Below are positions 44,952-54,557 of a stretch of 64,000 bases of DNA, piece after piece. The position numbers were made by a program, and so were the translations under genes. A model generated the notes under the pieces. It saw nothing but the letters and a program-made list of their open reading frames with translations, was not told the DNA's origin and did no database searches. Positions within the stretch are counted from its first letter, which is position 1, and the number at the start of each line of letters is the position of its first letter. Source of the stretch: Neisseria sp. MVDL19-042950 (GTDB taxonomy: Bacteria; Pseudomonadota; Gammaproteobacteria; Burkholderiales; Neisseriaceae); contig NZ_JAUKWH010000002.1 in assembly GCF_030504625.1 (NCBI RefSeq), forward strand, positions 62,001 to 126,000, given 5' to 3'.

Positions 44952-46331
44952 TCAATCTTCAGCATTCCTGCACACATCCACTGCTTCCTGCAAACTACTT
45001 ACGCCGTAAATCTGCAAGCCGGGAAAATCTTTAGGATTTCGCGGCAGGTTGGCTTTGGGGACGATGGCGCGTTTGAAGCCGAGTTTTTCTGCTTCTTTCA
45101 AGCGTTCCTGCCCGCGCGCTACGGGGCGGACTTCGCCGCTCAAGCCGATTTCGCCGAAGGCCACCATCTTTTCGGGTAGCGGGCGGTTGCGGAAGCTGGA
45201 AAGCATGGCCAGGATAATCGCGAGGTCGGCGGCGGGTTCGTTGATTTTTACACCGCCCACGGCGTTTAGGAACACGTCTTGGTCGAAGCAGGCGATGCCG
45301 GCATGGCGGTTTAAGACGGCCAACAGCATGGCGAGGCGGTTTTGTTCGAGGCCGACGGTGAGGCGTTTGGGTGTAAAGCCGTGCGCGTCGTCAACCAATG
45401 CCTGAATTTCCACCAACAGCGGGCGGCTGCCTTCTTGAGTGACCAATACGCACGAGCCGGGCACGTCGTCGCGGTAGCTGGCAAGGAAAATCGCCGAAGG
45501 GTTGGATACGCCTTTCAAGCCGTGTTCGGTCATGGCGAAAACGCCCAGCTCATTGGCCGCGCCGAAACGGTTTTTGATGGCGCGTATCATGCGGTAGTTG
45601 GAATGCTGGTCGCCCTCGAAATAGAGTACGGTATCGACCATGTGTTCGAGCACGCGCGGGCCGGCGATGGCACCGTCTTTGGTAACGTGGCCGACCAAAA
45701 TCATGGCAATGCCCATCTGCTTGGCCATGCGGGTGAGCTGGGCGGCACACTCGCGCACTTGCGATACGGAGCCGGGTGCGGAAGTGATTTGGTCGGAATA
45801 CATGGTCTGAATCGAGTCGATCACCACCACGGCGGGTTCGTGTTGTTTTAAGGCCGTCTGAATCGCTTCCATGCGGATTTCCGCCAGCAGGTTTACGCCC
45901 TCGCTTTGCAAGCCCAAGCGTTGTGCGCGCAAGGCGACTTGTTGGGCGGATTCCTCGCCGGATACATACAGCACTTTGCGGTTTTTCGCCATCATCGCCA
46001 CGGTTTGCAGAAGCAGCGTCGATTTGCCGATGCCGGGGTCGCCGCCGAGCAGAATCACCGCGCCGCTCACCAAACCACCGCCCAACACACGGTCGAGTTC
46101 GCCCATACCGGTGGGTTCGCGCGGCACTTCGGTGGCGGTTACTCGGGAAAGCTCCTGCACTTGTGCGGTGTCCGCCGCCCACGATTGGAAGCGCACGTTT
46201 TTCGGTTCGGGTGCGGCAAGGCTTTCCTGCAAGGTATTCCATTCGCCGCAATGCGGGCATTTGCCTTGCCATTTCGGGGTGGTGCCGCCGCATTCGCTGC
46301 ATTGGTAAACGGTTTTCGGTGCTTTTGCCAT
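44952..46331 (-). CDS. radA: DNA repair protein RadA
   Basis: A 459-residue RecA-like protein acting in recombination intermediates. It has the N-terminal zinc finger CSECGGTTPKWQGKCPHCGEW (residues 10-30), Walker A LLGGDPGIGKSTLLLQ (about 93-108), KNRFGAANELGVF (the RadA-specific KNRFG motif, about 253) and a C-terminal Lon-like domain (about 285-459). It ends about 20 bases beyond the A+T-rich gap. Confidence 0.96.
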   Translation of the reverse strand: MAKAPKTVYQCSECGGTTPKWQGKCPHCGEWNTLQESLAAPEPKNVRFQSWAADTAQVQELSRVTATEVPREPTGMGELDRVLGGGLVSGAVILLGGDPGIGKSTLLLQTVAMMAKNRKVLYVSGEESAQQVALRAQRLGLQSEGVNLLAEIRMEAIQTALKQHEPAVVVIDSIQTMYSDQITSAPGSVSQVRECAAQLTRMAKQMGIAMILVGHVTKDGAIAGPRVLEHMVDTVLYFEGDQHSNYRMIRAIKNRFGAANELGVFAMTEHGLKGVSNPSAIFLASYRDDVPGSCVLVTQEGSRPLLVEIQALVDDAHGFTPKRLTVGLEQNRLAMLLAVLNRHAGIACFDQDVFLNAVGGVKINEPAADLAIILAMLSSFRNRPLPEKMVAFGEIGLSGEVRPVARGQERLKEAEKLGFKRAIVPKANLPRNPKDFPGLQIYGVSSLQEAVDVCRNAED

Positions 46332-46346
46332 GAGGGTTCCTGTGTT

Positions 46347-47291
46347 TTAGGCGAGGGCGAAATGCCGCTTGGCCAAGTCTGAGGCCGTCTGAATGTAGCG
46401 GCTGTTTGCATACGGATCCAAGCTGTGCGCCAGCGGGATTTTCCGCAGCCATGTAAGCTGACGCTTGGCAAGCTGGCGGGTGGCGGCGATGCCTTTTTCG
46501 ACAAAAGTATCGTAATCGTATGCGCCTGCCAGATAGTCCCATGCTTGCCGGTAGCCGACGCAACGCATGGAAGTCATGTCGGCGGTGAGTTCGGGATAGG
46601 CCGTCTGAAGCCGTTTTACTTCGTCGATAAAGCCTTGTTCCAGCATGGTGAGAAAGCGTTTGGCGATTTGCGCGTGCAGTTCGGCGCGGTCGGCGGGAAG
46701 CAGGGCGACGGTGCATAAATCCAGCAGCGGCGTATAGGTTTGCCGTTCGGCGAAGTGCCGGCTTAACGGTTTGCCGGTGAGCATGAACACTTCCAATGCA
46801 CGCTCGATACGCTGGCTGTCGGCAGGTTCCAAGCGTGCGGCGGTTTGCGGGTCGACGGTTTGCAGACGTTGGTACAGATGCGGCAAACCATATTCGGTTT
46901 TTTCTGCCTGTAATGCGGCGCGGATTGCGGCATCGGCTTCTGGCAGGGCATTCAGTCCTTCGGTCAGGGCGTGGAAATACATCATGGTGCCGCCGACGAT
47001 TAAAGGCAGCCTGCCGCGTGCGTGGATTTCGTTAGTCAGGCGCACGCAATCATTGACGAAATCTGCCGCGCTGTATGTTTCCAACGGAGAGATGATGTCT
47101 ATCAGATGGTGCGGCACGGCGGCGCGTTCAGCGGTGGTGGGCTTGGCGGTGCCGATATCCATATCGCGGTAAACGAGGGCGGAATCGAGGCTGATGATTT
47201 CGACTGGTAGGGTTTCGGCGATTTTCAGAGCCAAACCGGTTTTGCCGCTGGCGGTGGGGCCGAGCAAGGCAAAGGCTTTGGGGGTGTTCAT
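46347..47291 (-). CDS. miaA: tRNA dimethylallyltransferase
   Basis: A 314-residue enzyme that prenylates A37 of tRNAs reading UNN codons. The P-loop is [21 protein letters not shown] (residues 9-29), then [17 protein letters not shown] and [17 protein letters not shown]. It is directly upstream of radA on the same strand (the gap is 15 bases), so the two may share a transcript. A DUS lies just before the start. Confidence 0.96.
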   Translation of the reverse strand: MNTPKAFALLGPTASGKTGLALKIAETLPVEIISLDSALVYRDMDIGTAKPTTAERAAVPHHLIDIISPLETYSAADFVNDCVRLTNEIHARGRLPLIVGGTMMYFHALTEGLNALPEADAAIRAALQAEKTEYGLPHLYQRLQTVDPQTAARLEPADSQRIERALEVFMLTGKPLSRHFAERQTYTPLLDLCTVALLPADRAELHAQIAKRFLTMLEQGFIDEVKRLQTAYPELTADMTSMRCVGYRQAWDYLAGAYDYDTFVEKGIAATRQLAKRQLTWLRKIPLAHSLDPYANSRYIQTASDLAKRHFALA

Positions 47292-47334
47292 GGGTTTTCA
47301 GACGGCCTCTAAGGGAAAGGATGGAATTATAGCA

Positions 47335-47368
47335 AAAGGCCGTCTGAAAAAGGTTTCAGACGGCCTTT
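47335..47368. repeat. DUS pair between divergent miaA and the AAA ATPase gene
   Basis: AAAGGCCGTCTGAAAAAGG and its complement face each other in a divergent promoter region, with an extra single inverted DUS near 47300 and a forward DUS near 47428. Three to four uptake words in 140 bases. Confidence 0.65.
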
Positions 47369-47449
47369 GAAGCTGCCATAATGTTAAGGTTTTGAATGTA
47401 AACGAAACCGTATCGATAAAAGCCGTCAGGCCGTCTGAAAGGAAAATAG

Positions 47450-48316
47450 ATGAAACCCGCGAAATTTTTGAAACTGGCCGCTTCGGTGTTGCGCCGTTTG
47501 GATGTGCTGTTGCCGCCGGAGGCGGCGGAGCCGGACTGGAAAGCGTTGGCTTACCGTTGGCAGAGCATCGGCCGCCGCGGTGTGTTGGAAAGCCTGCCGC
47601 AGCCGCACACTTTCCCGTTGAACAGGCTGGCGGCGGTGGATGCGCAGACGGCGCGGCTGGTGCGGAATACCGAGCAGTTTTTGGAAGGCCGCCCGGCCAA
47701 TAACGTGTTGATGACCGGTGCGCGTGGTACGGGAAAATCTTCGTTGGTAAAGGCTTTGCTGCACGAATATGCGGATCGCGGCTTGCGCCTGATCGAGGTG
47801 GACAAAACCGATCTGACCAGTTTGCCGGCATTGCTGACGCTGCTGGAAAAGCGCAAAGAGAAATACATCGTTTTTTGCGACGATTTGTCGTTTGAGAGTG
47901 GCGACGATACTTACAAAGCCTTGAAAACCGCACTCGACGGCGGGCTTTCGCAACGGTGCGGCAACGTGCTGGTGTACGCCACGTCCAACCGCCGGCATCT
48001 GATGCCCGAATATATGGATGAAAATTTGGCGGTTACGGGCGGGCGCGGCGAAGTGCATCCGCAAGAGGCGGTGGAAGAAAAAGTGTCGTTGTCCGACCGT
48101 TTCGGCCTGTGGTTGAGCTTTTATCCGTTCGACCAAAACGATTATCTGCAAGCGGTGGCGAACTGGTTGGACGACTACGGCCTGCCGTTTGACGATACCG
48201 CCCGCCAAGCCGCATTGAGTTGGTCGCTGTCGCGCGGCAGCCGTTCGGGGCGCGTGGCGTGGCAGTTTGCCTGCGATTGGGCGGGCAGATTGCCGGAGCA
48301 GAGGATTGTGGATTGA
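47450..48316 (+). CDS. AAA-family ATPase, DUF815 type
   Basis: A 288-residue protein. The Walker A site is NVLMTGARGTGKSSLVKAL (about residues 84-102) and Walker B is YIVFCDDLSFESGDDTYKALKTALDGG (about 139-165). YATSNRRHLMP is a sensor region and the C-terminus SWSLSRGSRSGRVAWQF is typical of DUF815. Molecular role not established. A DUS 15 bases upstream of the start may also contribute the ribosome site (AGGAAA). Confidence 0.87.
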   Translation: MKPAKFLKLAASVLRRLDVLLPPEAAEPDWKALAYRWQSIGRRGVLESLPQPHTFPLNRLAAVDAQTARLVRNTEQFLEGRPANNVLMTGARGTGKSSLVKALLHEYADRGLRLIEVDKTDLTSLPALLTLLEKRKEKYIVFCDDLSFESGDDTYKALKTALDGGLSQRCGNVLVYATSNRRHLMPEYMDENLAVTGGRGEVHPQEAVEEKVSLSDRFGLWLSFYPFDQNDYLQAVANWLDDYGLPFDDTARQAALSWSLSRGSRSGRVAWQFACDWAGRLPEQRIVD

Positions 48317-48327
48317 ATGTACCACCA

Positions 48328-48378
48328 ATGATAAAAAGGCCGTCTGAAACCATATTTTCAGACGGCCTTTTTATCATT
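48328..48378. terminator. Long DUS hairpin between the AAA ATPase and thioesterase genes
   Basis: AATGATAAAAAGGCCGTCTGA pairs with the opposite arm ending TTTTTATCATT: ten extra base pairs outside the DUS. It sits between convergent genes and has a T-tail on both strands. Confidence 0.85.
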
Positions 48379-48392
48379 GGGGCAGGTGTAAT

Positions 48393-48887
48393 TCAGTTTT
48401 CTTGCTGTTTCGGCCGAAAAGCGGGTTTGAGCCTCACGTACAGTACCCGGGTAACAATCGCCACGGTGTCGCCGTGTTTGTCGAAGATGCGCACTTTCAT
48501 TTCGGGCAGGTATTTGTCGCCGTTTCGAGTGTGTTCGTAAATGTCTTGCAGCATTTCGTCGGTAAGCGTGCATTCGATATAAACCGCACTGCGCCCGGGT
48601 TTGATGAAATCGATGTGCGCGGATTTATCCCACACAAAATAACGCTTGCCCATCAAGCCGTTGAGCATCACCGAATAAGTAACGTCGGTCATGGCAAACA
48701 GGCTGCCGCCGAATTGCGTGCCGTGGGCGTTGCGTGTGCCCGGCCAGTTTTTCAGCGTGGCTTTCATGTGGCGGAAGTCGGACGAAAGCTCGGTAATGCG
48801 GATACCGCTGAAGAGGAGCGGCGGCCACAGGTTCAGTAAAAAACGGGCTTGGGCGGCATGGCGGAAACAGGAACGGAGTCGGAGCAT
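48393..48887 (-). CDS. Hot-dog-fold thioesterase-like protein (DUF4442)
   Basis: A 164-residue protein with GTRNAHGTQFGGSLFAMTDVTYSVMLNGLMG (about residues 48-78) and later VWDKSAHIDFIKPG, which look like the DUF4442/YiiD hot-dog family, related to acyl-CoA thioesterases. The substrate is unknown. Its start at 48887 overlaps nothing; a DUS cluster lies upstream towards ygfZ. Confidence 0.75.
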   Translation of the reverse strand: MLRLRSCFRHAAQARFLLNLWPPLLFSGIRITELSSDFRHMKATLKNWPGTRNAHGTQFGGSLFAMTDVTYSVMLNGLMGKRYFVWDKSAHIDFIKPGRSAVYIECTLTDEMLQDIYEHTRNGDKYLPEMKVRIFDKHGDTVAIVTRVLYVRLKPAFRPKQQEN

Positions 48888-48907
48888 GGTTTTGTGTAAG
48901 GCGGTTT

Positions 48908-48932
48908 TCAGACGGCCTGAGGCCGTCTGAAA
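48908..48932. repeat. Overlapping DUS pair
   Basis: TTCAGACGGCCTGAGGCCGTCTGAA is two opposite uptake words sharing a two-base centre, forming a perfect palindrome 12 bases from the ygfZ stop. Confidence 0.75.
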
Positions 48933-48943
48933 CGGTTGGGCCG

Positions 48944-49804
48944 TTATTCTTTGGTTTCGGTGCTGAAAAACAGTTTTTTCTGACGGAGCGGGTTGCCGTC
49001 GGCATCGGTTAGGACGGCTTCGGCGGCAGAAAACTTAATTACGGCCAAGCTGATGCTGCCGTTTTCGGTTAACGCGCTGTTGACAATCATGCCGGCTTCC
49101 TCGCCTTCGCTGTGTACGGCAACGCCGGCGGCTTCGGGCGAAGTGCCGATTAAGACGGCCAAGCCACGTTTTACTTGGCCGCGGTATTGGGCGCGGGCGA
49201 TGATTTCCTGCCCGGGATAGCAGCCTTTTTTGAAATGCACGCCGCCGATGGTGTGCTGGTTGAGCATTTGGGCGACGGCGGTTTCGGTGGTGGCGGCGGA
49301 AATCCACGGGTAGCCGCTTTCGATTTCATGCACATTCCAATTATTTTCGGCGGCGGCATCGTATTCGGGCAGGAGGTCTGCCAAACCGATATTCAGACGG
49401 CCTTGATGGGGCAGGGCGATACTCCAAATGCCGTTGCGGTTTTCGGCGGCAAAAGCCAGCGCGGGGGATGCGGCGGCTTGCGGTACGGCGGTTTCGCCCA
49501 GTTCGCAGGCTGCGGCAAAGTCAGGCAATGGTTCGAACACGACTTTGGCCCGTAAAACATACATGTGCAGGCGTTTGATAACGGGTTCGACCAAATCGGC
49601 GGCCATCGCCAGCAGCAAATCGCCGCCGCGGTTTAGCACGAGCATATTGGCGATTACGCGGCCTTTGGGGGTGTTGTAGGTGGCGTAGCAGGCTTGGTTT
49701 TCCTGCAAGTTGTTGATGTCGTTGGAAAGTTGTCCGTGTAGGAAAGCGGCGCGGTCGTCGCCGCTCACGCGCACGATGCCGAAAAAGGGCAGACGGGTTT
49801 GCAT
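48944..49804 (-). CDS. ygfZ: tRNA-modifying / iron-sulfur biogenesis protein YgfZ
   Basis: A 286-residue folate-binding protein of the GcvT-like family. The key motif KKGCYPGQEIIARAQYRGQVKRGLAVL (about residues 194-220) contains the conserved Cys of the K-G-C-Y-x-G-Q signature. The N-terminus IVRVSGDDRAAFLHGQLSNDI is also typical. In E. coli it supports some iron-sulfur enzymes. Single gene on this strand; start at 49804. Confidence 0.92.
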   Translation of the reverse strand: MQTRLPFFGIVRVSGDDRAAFLHGQLSNDINNLQENQACYATYNTPKGRVIANMLVLNRGGDLLLAMAADLVEPVIKRLHMYVLRAKVVFEPLPDFAAACELGETAVPQAAASPALAFAAENRNGIWSIALPHQGRLNIGLADLLPEYDAAAENNWNVHEIESGYPWISAATTETAVAQMLNQHTIGGVHFKKGCYPGQEIIARAQYRGQVKRGLAVLIGTSPEAAGVAVHSEGEEAGMIVNSALTENGSISLAVIKFSAAEAVLTDADGNPLRQKKLFFSTETKE

Positions 49805-50034
49805 GGGAATCCTTTTTTGTGTGTCGGGGGGTACGGTTTATATTTTAACGCTTGGGCTGCATGGCTTAAAGGGATTTCTGGAGGCCGTCTGAAAACGGTG
49901 TCGGTGCATAAAATGCCCGTTGATATAGCGGGCTTTCTGCTAAAATCCGACTTTGTTATTTTGAAGCAAACGGATACCGCAAAGGCCGTTGTGTTGCGCA
50001 GTTTGCTTTTTCAGACGGCCTGTTCAGGTGCATT

Positions 50035-50958
50035 ATGTTTTCCATCCTTACCATCACGGCTCCCGTATTTATCATTATGGGCATGGGCTATTTCGCCATG
50101 CGCTTCAATTTTTTCACCTCTGCGCAGATTAACGGCATGGGTAAATTCATCATCCATATCGGTATGCCGATGCTGGTGTTCTCGGCGATTGCCACACGTC
50201 CGATTGCCGAAGTGCTGAACCCCGCTTATATGTATGGCTATGCGCTCGCTTCGTTGTTGGCTTTTACGGCAGGTTGGCTACTGAGTTTGAAGCGTGGGCA
50301 GAATAAAGTGCTGGCAGTGTTTAACGGCTTGGGCACCGGTATGTCGAATACCGGCTTTATCGGCTATCCGCTGCTGCTGATGGCGATAGGCCCGCCCGCC
50401 GGGGTATTCTTTGCCATGAATGCGCTGATTGAAAACGTGCTGGTGGTGCCGCTGATGTTCATTTTGGTTGATTTTGCCCAAAGCGAGCATACCCGCCTCG
50501 GTAAAACATTGTGGCAGATATTCAAAAATTTGATGAGGAATCCGATTTTTATCGGCTTGCTGGTTGCTTTGGTGTTTGCCGTCGGCGGCATTCCCGTACC
50601 TGCGGTGCTGGAGAAAGTCAGCTCCATGTTGGCTTCTGCGGCCTCTCCGCTGGCCTTGTTTGTGATCGGTGCGGGGTTGTACGGGTTGGAAATTCGCGGC
50701 AGTTTGAAAGATATTGCGGTGGTAACGGCGGGCAAGCTGTTGATGTTTCCGCTGCTGGTGGTGCTTTGCTTGTGGCTTTTCGGGGCGGATAGGGACACGG
50801 TTTTCACGGGGGCGTTATTGGCCAGCGCACCGATGGCAAGTATGTACGCCTTGTTTGGGCATAAATACGGTTTTGAACGGCAAACTGCGGCGGCGGCATT
50901 GTTTACAACTATTGTGTCGTTCTTTTCGGTATCGTTGGTTTTGCTGCTGTGGCGTTAG
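50035..50958 (+). CDS. AEC-family transporter (auxin efflux carrier-like)
   Basis: A 307-residue inner-membrane protein with about ten hydrophobic helices. The N-terminus FSILTITAPVFIIMGMGYFAMRFN, GKFIIHIGMPMLVFSAIA, FNGLGTGMSNTGFIGYPLL and the C-terminal ALLASAPMASMYALFGHKYGFE are family landmarks; members export or import small carboxylates such as malate or amino acids. The substrate cannot be read here. An inverted DUS lies just upstream (about 50009) and a DUS hairpin follows the gene. Confidence 0.87.
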   Translation: MFSILTITAPVFIIMGMGYFAMRFNFFTSAQINGMGKFIIHIGMPMLVFSAIATRPIAEVLNPAYMYGYALASLLAFTAGWLLSLKRGQNKVLAVFNGLGTGMSNTGFIGYPLLLMAIGPPAGVFFAMNALIENVLVVPLMFILVDFAQSEHTRLGKTLWQIFKNLMRNPIFIGLLVALVFAVGGIPVPAVLEKVSSMLASAASPLALFVIGAGLYGLEIRGSLKDIAVVTAGKLLMFPLLVVLCLWLFGADRDTVFTGALLASAPMASMYALFGHKYGFERQTAAAALFTTIVSFFSVSLVLLLWR

Positions 50959-51089
50959 CTCGGGCGGTAATATCGAGAGCCGAGGAGTTTTTTGTCGTGC
51001 GTTGTCCGCCGGCTCTTCGGTTGGGTGCCGGATGATATGCTTGCATTTTTTCTGCCGCCGAATTTTGAGTCGGATTGATATCTCAAAAC

Positions 51090-51139
51090 AAAAGCAACAG
51101 GCCGTCTGAAAACGATATTTCAGACGGCCTGTTGCTTTT
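51090..51139. terminator. Long DUS hairpin between the AEC transporter and rbsB
   Basis: AAAAGCAACAGGCCGTCTGAA pairs with the arm ending CCTGTTGCTTTT, about nine base pairs beyond the DUS, with T-runs on both strands. A clear bidirectional terminator between convergent genes. Upstream, 50959-51089 has no gene. Confidence 0.85.
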
Positions 51140-51166
51140 CGAGGAGTGTTCCTGAAAACGGCGGGT

Positions 51167-52093
51167 TTATTGTTTAATCAATTCCAATTCTACCGGAATG
51201 GATTTTTCCACGGTTTCTCCGGCAATGATTTTCTTCGCCGTATCTACACCCAGTTCGCCGATTTTGGCCGGTTTTTGAGCGACAGTAGCTGCCATTTTGC
51301 CGGCTTTCACTGCGGCTTGTGCGTCATCGGTGGCATCAAAACCTACGACGACAACGTCTTTTTTATTGGCGGCTTCCAAGGCTTTAACCGCGCCGAGGGC
51401 CATTTCGTCGTTATGGGCAAATACGGCTTTGATGTTCGGGTGGTTTTGCAGAATGTTTTCCATCACATTCAAGCCTTTTGTGCGGTCGAAGTCGGCAGGC
51501 TGTTTGGCAACGATTTTGATATTTTGCTGGGCATCCATCACTTGATGGAATCCTTCACCCCGTTCGCGGGCGGCCGAAGAGCCGGGAATGCCTTCCAATT
51601 CGACCATTTCACCGCCGGAGGGAAGTTTTCCGACGATAAATTCGGCCGCCATTTTGCCGCCGGCAACATTGTCGGAGGCCACATGGGAAGTTACTTCGGC
51701 TCCTTTTACGGAACGGTCGATAGAAATTACCGGTATACCGGCTTTAGCGGCACGGTTTACCGATGCGGCGGCAGCTTCGGAGTCTGTCGGGTTGATCAGC
51801 AATACTTTGATGTTTTGTTGCAGTAAGTCGTCCACGCCGGCGGCTTGTTTGCCCGAATCGTCGTTGGCATCCACCACAACCAGTCTCAAACCGAGTTTGT
51901 CTGCCTGAGCTTGGGCACCTTCTTTAAGGTTGACGAAGAACGGATTGTTTTGAGTGGAAATAGCCAAACCGACGGTGTCTCCGGTGGCGGCCGATGCGGT
52001 TCCCGAGGCTGCGTTTTCTGCCTTTTGCTGGCCGCAGGCTGTTAGAAGTATGCCGGTAATCAGCAATACGGAAGCTTTGCGTAGAAATTTCAT
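51167..52093 (-). CDS. rbsB: Ribose-type sugar-binding lipoprotein
   Basis: A 308-residue ABC-transporter binding protein. MKFLRKASVLLITGILLTACGQQ is a lipoprotein signal (lipobox LTAC), unlike the soluble E. coli RbsB. GLAISTQNNPFFVNLKEGAQ, LLINPTDSEAAAASVNRA, SIDRSVKGAEVTSHVASDN and AVFAHNDEMALGAVKALEA are the RbsB signatures. ATG 52093 has GGAG upstream; an in-frame ATG at 52105 would lie on it. Last gene of the operon, 32 bases after rbsC. Ribose is the likely sugar; allose or others are possible. Confidence 0.9.
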   Translation of the reverse strand: MKFLRKASVLLITGILLTACGQQKAENAASGTASAATGDTVGLAISTQNNPFFVNLKEGAQAQADKLGLRLVVVDANDDSGKQAAGVDDLLQQNIKVLLINPTDSEAAAASVNRAAKAGIPVISIDRSVKGAEVTSHVASDNVAGGKMAAEFIVGKLPSGGEMVELEGIPGSSAARERGEGFHQVMDAQQNIKIVAKQPADFDRTKGLNVMENILQNHPNIKAVFAHNDEMALGAVKALEAANKKDVVVVGFDATDDAQAAVKAGKMAATVAQKPAKIGELGVDTAKKIIAGETVEKSIPVELELIKQ

Positions 52094-52125
52094 AGTATTC
52101 TCCATTCAGGGTTTGATAAGACAGA

Positions 52126-53064
52126 TCAAGAGCTTTTACGGTCCAGCAGTACGGCAAATAAAATTACCGCACCTTTAACAATCAATTGGTAGTTGGCCGA
52201 TACGTTCAAGAGGTTTAAACCGTTGCTCAACACGCCGAGCAATATCACGCCAACCAATGTGCCGAAAAGCCAGCCGCGGCCGCCGGACAGACTGGTGCCG
52301 CCCAAAACGACGGCGGCAATCGCATCCAGCTCATACATAACGCCGGCATTGGGGCTGGCCGAAGACAAACGGCTGGTAACCACAAGCGCCGCCAAGCCCG
52401 AAAGCATGCCGGATAGCGTGTAAACCCACATTTTGAGGCTTTTTACTTTTAAGCCTGAGATCAGCGCTACATCTTCACTGCCGCCCAGTGCGTAAACATG
52501 GCGGCCGAAGCGGTTTTTTTTCAGAATAAACCATAAAACGAAATAAGCCAGCAGCATCAACACCACCGGAGTGGGAACGGTATCAAACAGATAGCCGGCA
52601 CCGATTTCATTGAAGAAACCGTCCACATTGATGCTGATGGGTTTGGATTGGGAATATTCCTGCGCAATGCCGCGAAACAGAATCATGGTGGCCAGAGTGG
52701 CGATGAAAGGTGCGATACGGCCTATTGAAATCAGCAAGCCGTTTACTGCACCGCAGGCGGCTCCGAGCAAAAGGCCGACGCATGAAGCCAACATGGGGTC
52801 TATGCCGGTGTGAATCAGACTGGCGGTAATGATGCCGACCAATGCCAAAATCGCGCCGACGGACAAATCGATACCGCCGATCAGAATCACAAAAGTCATA
52901 CCGAAAGCCAGCAGGCCGCTGTAAGTGATTTGGCGGAGTACACTGAATAAGTTGCCCGTAGTTAGGAAGTTGGGCGTTGAAAAACTTAAAACGACCGACA
53001 AAACAACCAAACCCAGCAAGGGGCCCATTTTTTTGAAGATCGAACCGATTGATAACTGTTTCAT
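52126..53064 (-). CDS. rbsC: Ribose-type ABC permease
   Basis: A 312-residue inner-membrane permease with ten or so hydrophobic helices. FGMTFVILIGGIDLSVGAILALVGII and LYVLGGSEDVALISG-like YALGGSEDVALISGLKV, then AIAAVVLGGTSLSGGRGWLFGTLVG are family signatures. Start ATG 53064 overlaps the rbsA stop by four bases (ATGA). Confidence 0.93.
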   Translation of the reverse strand: MKQLSIGSIFKKMGPLLGLVVLSVVLSFSTPNFLTTGNLFSVLRQITYSGLLAFGMTFVILIGGIDLSVGAILALVGIITASLIHTGIDPMLASCVGLLLGAACGAVNGLLISIGRIAPFIATLATMILFRGIAQEYSQSKPISINVDGFFNEIGAGYLFDTVPTPVVLMLLAYFVLWFILKKNRFGRHVYALGGSEDVALISGLKVKSLKMWVYTLSGMLSGLAALVVTSRLSSASPNAGVMYELDAIAAVVLGGTSLSGGRGWLFGTLVGVILLGVLSNGLNLLNVSANYQLIVKGAVILFAVLLDRKSS

Positions 53065-54557
53065 GCTGCGTTTCCTCCGGCTGCAAGAGCCATAATTTTT
53101 TCTTGGTCGGCCTGTTTGGTGTTTAGAATGCCGGTAAGATGCCCTTCGCACATAACGGCTACGCGGTCAGATACGCCAAGCACTTCGGGCAATTCCGATG
53201 AAATCATGATGATGGCGACTCCTTTTTTGCTCAGTTCGTTGATCACGCGATAGATTTCCGCTTTCCCGCCGACATCGACACCGCGTGTAGGCTCGTCCAA
53301 AATCAAAATTTCCGGCATTTCCATCAACCATTTGGCCAAGACAACTTTTTGTTGGTTGCCGCCTGATAAACGGCGCACCGCTTCTTCCGGATTGGCAACT
53401 TTGATTTTCAGTTTCTCAATCGCTTGTTTTATATAATTTTCTTCTTGCTTCCGGTCTATCAATCCGCGTCGCACCGGCAGGTGGGCCAAAGTGCTGTTTT
53501 CGAGTACGCTCATATCGAGAATCAAACCTTTGGCTTTGCGGTCTTCGGTAACGTAAGCGATTTTGTGATGAATCGCATGGCGCGGGGTTTTAATGTTCAC
53601 TTTCTCGCCGTTAATCCGAATTTCTCCTTGGGTGCAATGCGAAAGGCCGAATAAAAGATTGGCAATTTCAGTACGGCCCGAACCGATTAGACCGGCGAGA
53701 GCGAGAACTTCTCCTGCACGCACATCAAAACTGACATCATGTACTTTAAGGCCGTCTGAAAGATTGCTGACTTGCAATTTCACTTCGCCGATGTTGCTGT
53801 CCCGCTCAGGGAAACGTTCGTTTAACTCCCGTCCCACCATCATGCTGACGATTTCGTTGAAATTCGTATCGGCAACGGCTTTCGTGCCGGCCGATATACC
53901 GTCACGGAGCACGGTAATGCGGTGGCATATTTGGAAAATTTCTTCCAAACGGTGCGATACATACACCAATCCCACACCTTTTTCAGCCAGTTGGTTTACC
54001 AATGCAAACAGCCGTTGGATTTCCGGTTCTGTTAAGGCGGCGGTAGGTTCGTCCATGATAATCACTTTTGCATCCGCGGATAGGGCGCGGGCTATTTCTA
54101 CCAGCTGTTGTTGGCCTACCGAAAGGTTTTTGATTAATGTATCGGGAGAAAAATTGGCTTGCAGGGCGGATAAGTGGGTGGCGACAATTTGGTTCATCTG
54201 CTGCTTTTGCAAGATGCCGTGTTTAACGATTTCGCGACCCAGAAAGAAGTTTTCCGCCACCGTCATTTCGGGGAGCAGATTGAGTTCTTGGTGGATGATG
54301 GCAATGCCCAGTTTTTGCGCATCAACCGGCGTTTTGATAGCTTGGGGTTGGCCGTCAATCAGCACTTGACCTTGCTCGGCTTGATAGATGCCGGTAAGAA
54401 TTTTCATTAAGGTGGATTTGCCTGCGCCGTTTTCGCCCATCAGAGCGTGCACTTCACCGGCATGCAAATCGAAATCTATGCCGCGCAATACCTGCACGGG
54501 GCCGAAGGATTTGTTGATTTGCCGCATTTCCACCAATAAACGGGGCTGGGTAGTCAA
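53061..54557 (-). CDS. rbsA: Ribose-type ABC transporter ATPase
   Basis: A 498-residue protein with two ATPase halves: the first has ALMGENGAGKSTLMKILTG (about 33-51) and LSVGQQQLVEIARAL; the second ends with LSGGNQQKVVLAKWLMEMP and ILILDEPTRGVDVG. As in RbsA generally, the second Walker A (LAGLIGSGRTEIANLL) is degenerate. The start is probably TTG 54557, which overlaps the rbsD stop as TTGA, with GGAG about 8 bases upstream; this gives the normal length and joins the two translations. Confidence 0.93.
   Translation of the reverse strand: MTTQPRLLVEMRQINKSFGPVQVLRGIDFDLHAGEVHALMGENGAGKSTLMKILTGIYQAEQGQVLIDGQPQAIKTPVDAQKLGIAIIHQELNLLPEMTVAENFFLGREIVKHGILQKQQMNQIVATHLSALQANFSPDTLIKNLSVGQQQLVEIARALSADAKVIIMDEPTAALTEPEIQRLFALVNQLAEKGVGLVYVSHRLEEIFQICHRITVLRDGISAGTKAVADTNFNEIVSMMVGRELNERFPERDSNIGEVKLQVSNLSDGLKVHDVSFDVRAGEVLALAGLIGSGRTEIANLLFGLSHCTQGEIRINGEKVNIKTPRHAIHHKIAYVTEDRKAKGLILDMSVLENSTLAHLPVRRGLIDRKQEENYIKQAIEKLKIKVANPEEAVRRLSGGNQQKVVLAKWLMEMPEILILDEPTRGVDVGGKAEIYRVINELSKKGVAIIMISSELPEVLGVSDRVAVMCEGHLTGILNTKQADQEKIMALAAGGNAA

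Noticed and set aside
47298-47933. 211-codon minus-strand frame in the AAA ATPase gene
   Set aside because: Antisense to a conserved gene and its end reads through several DUS.
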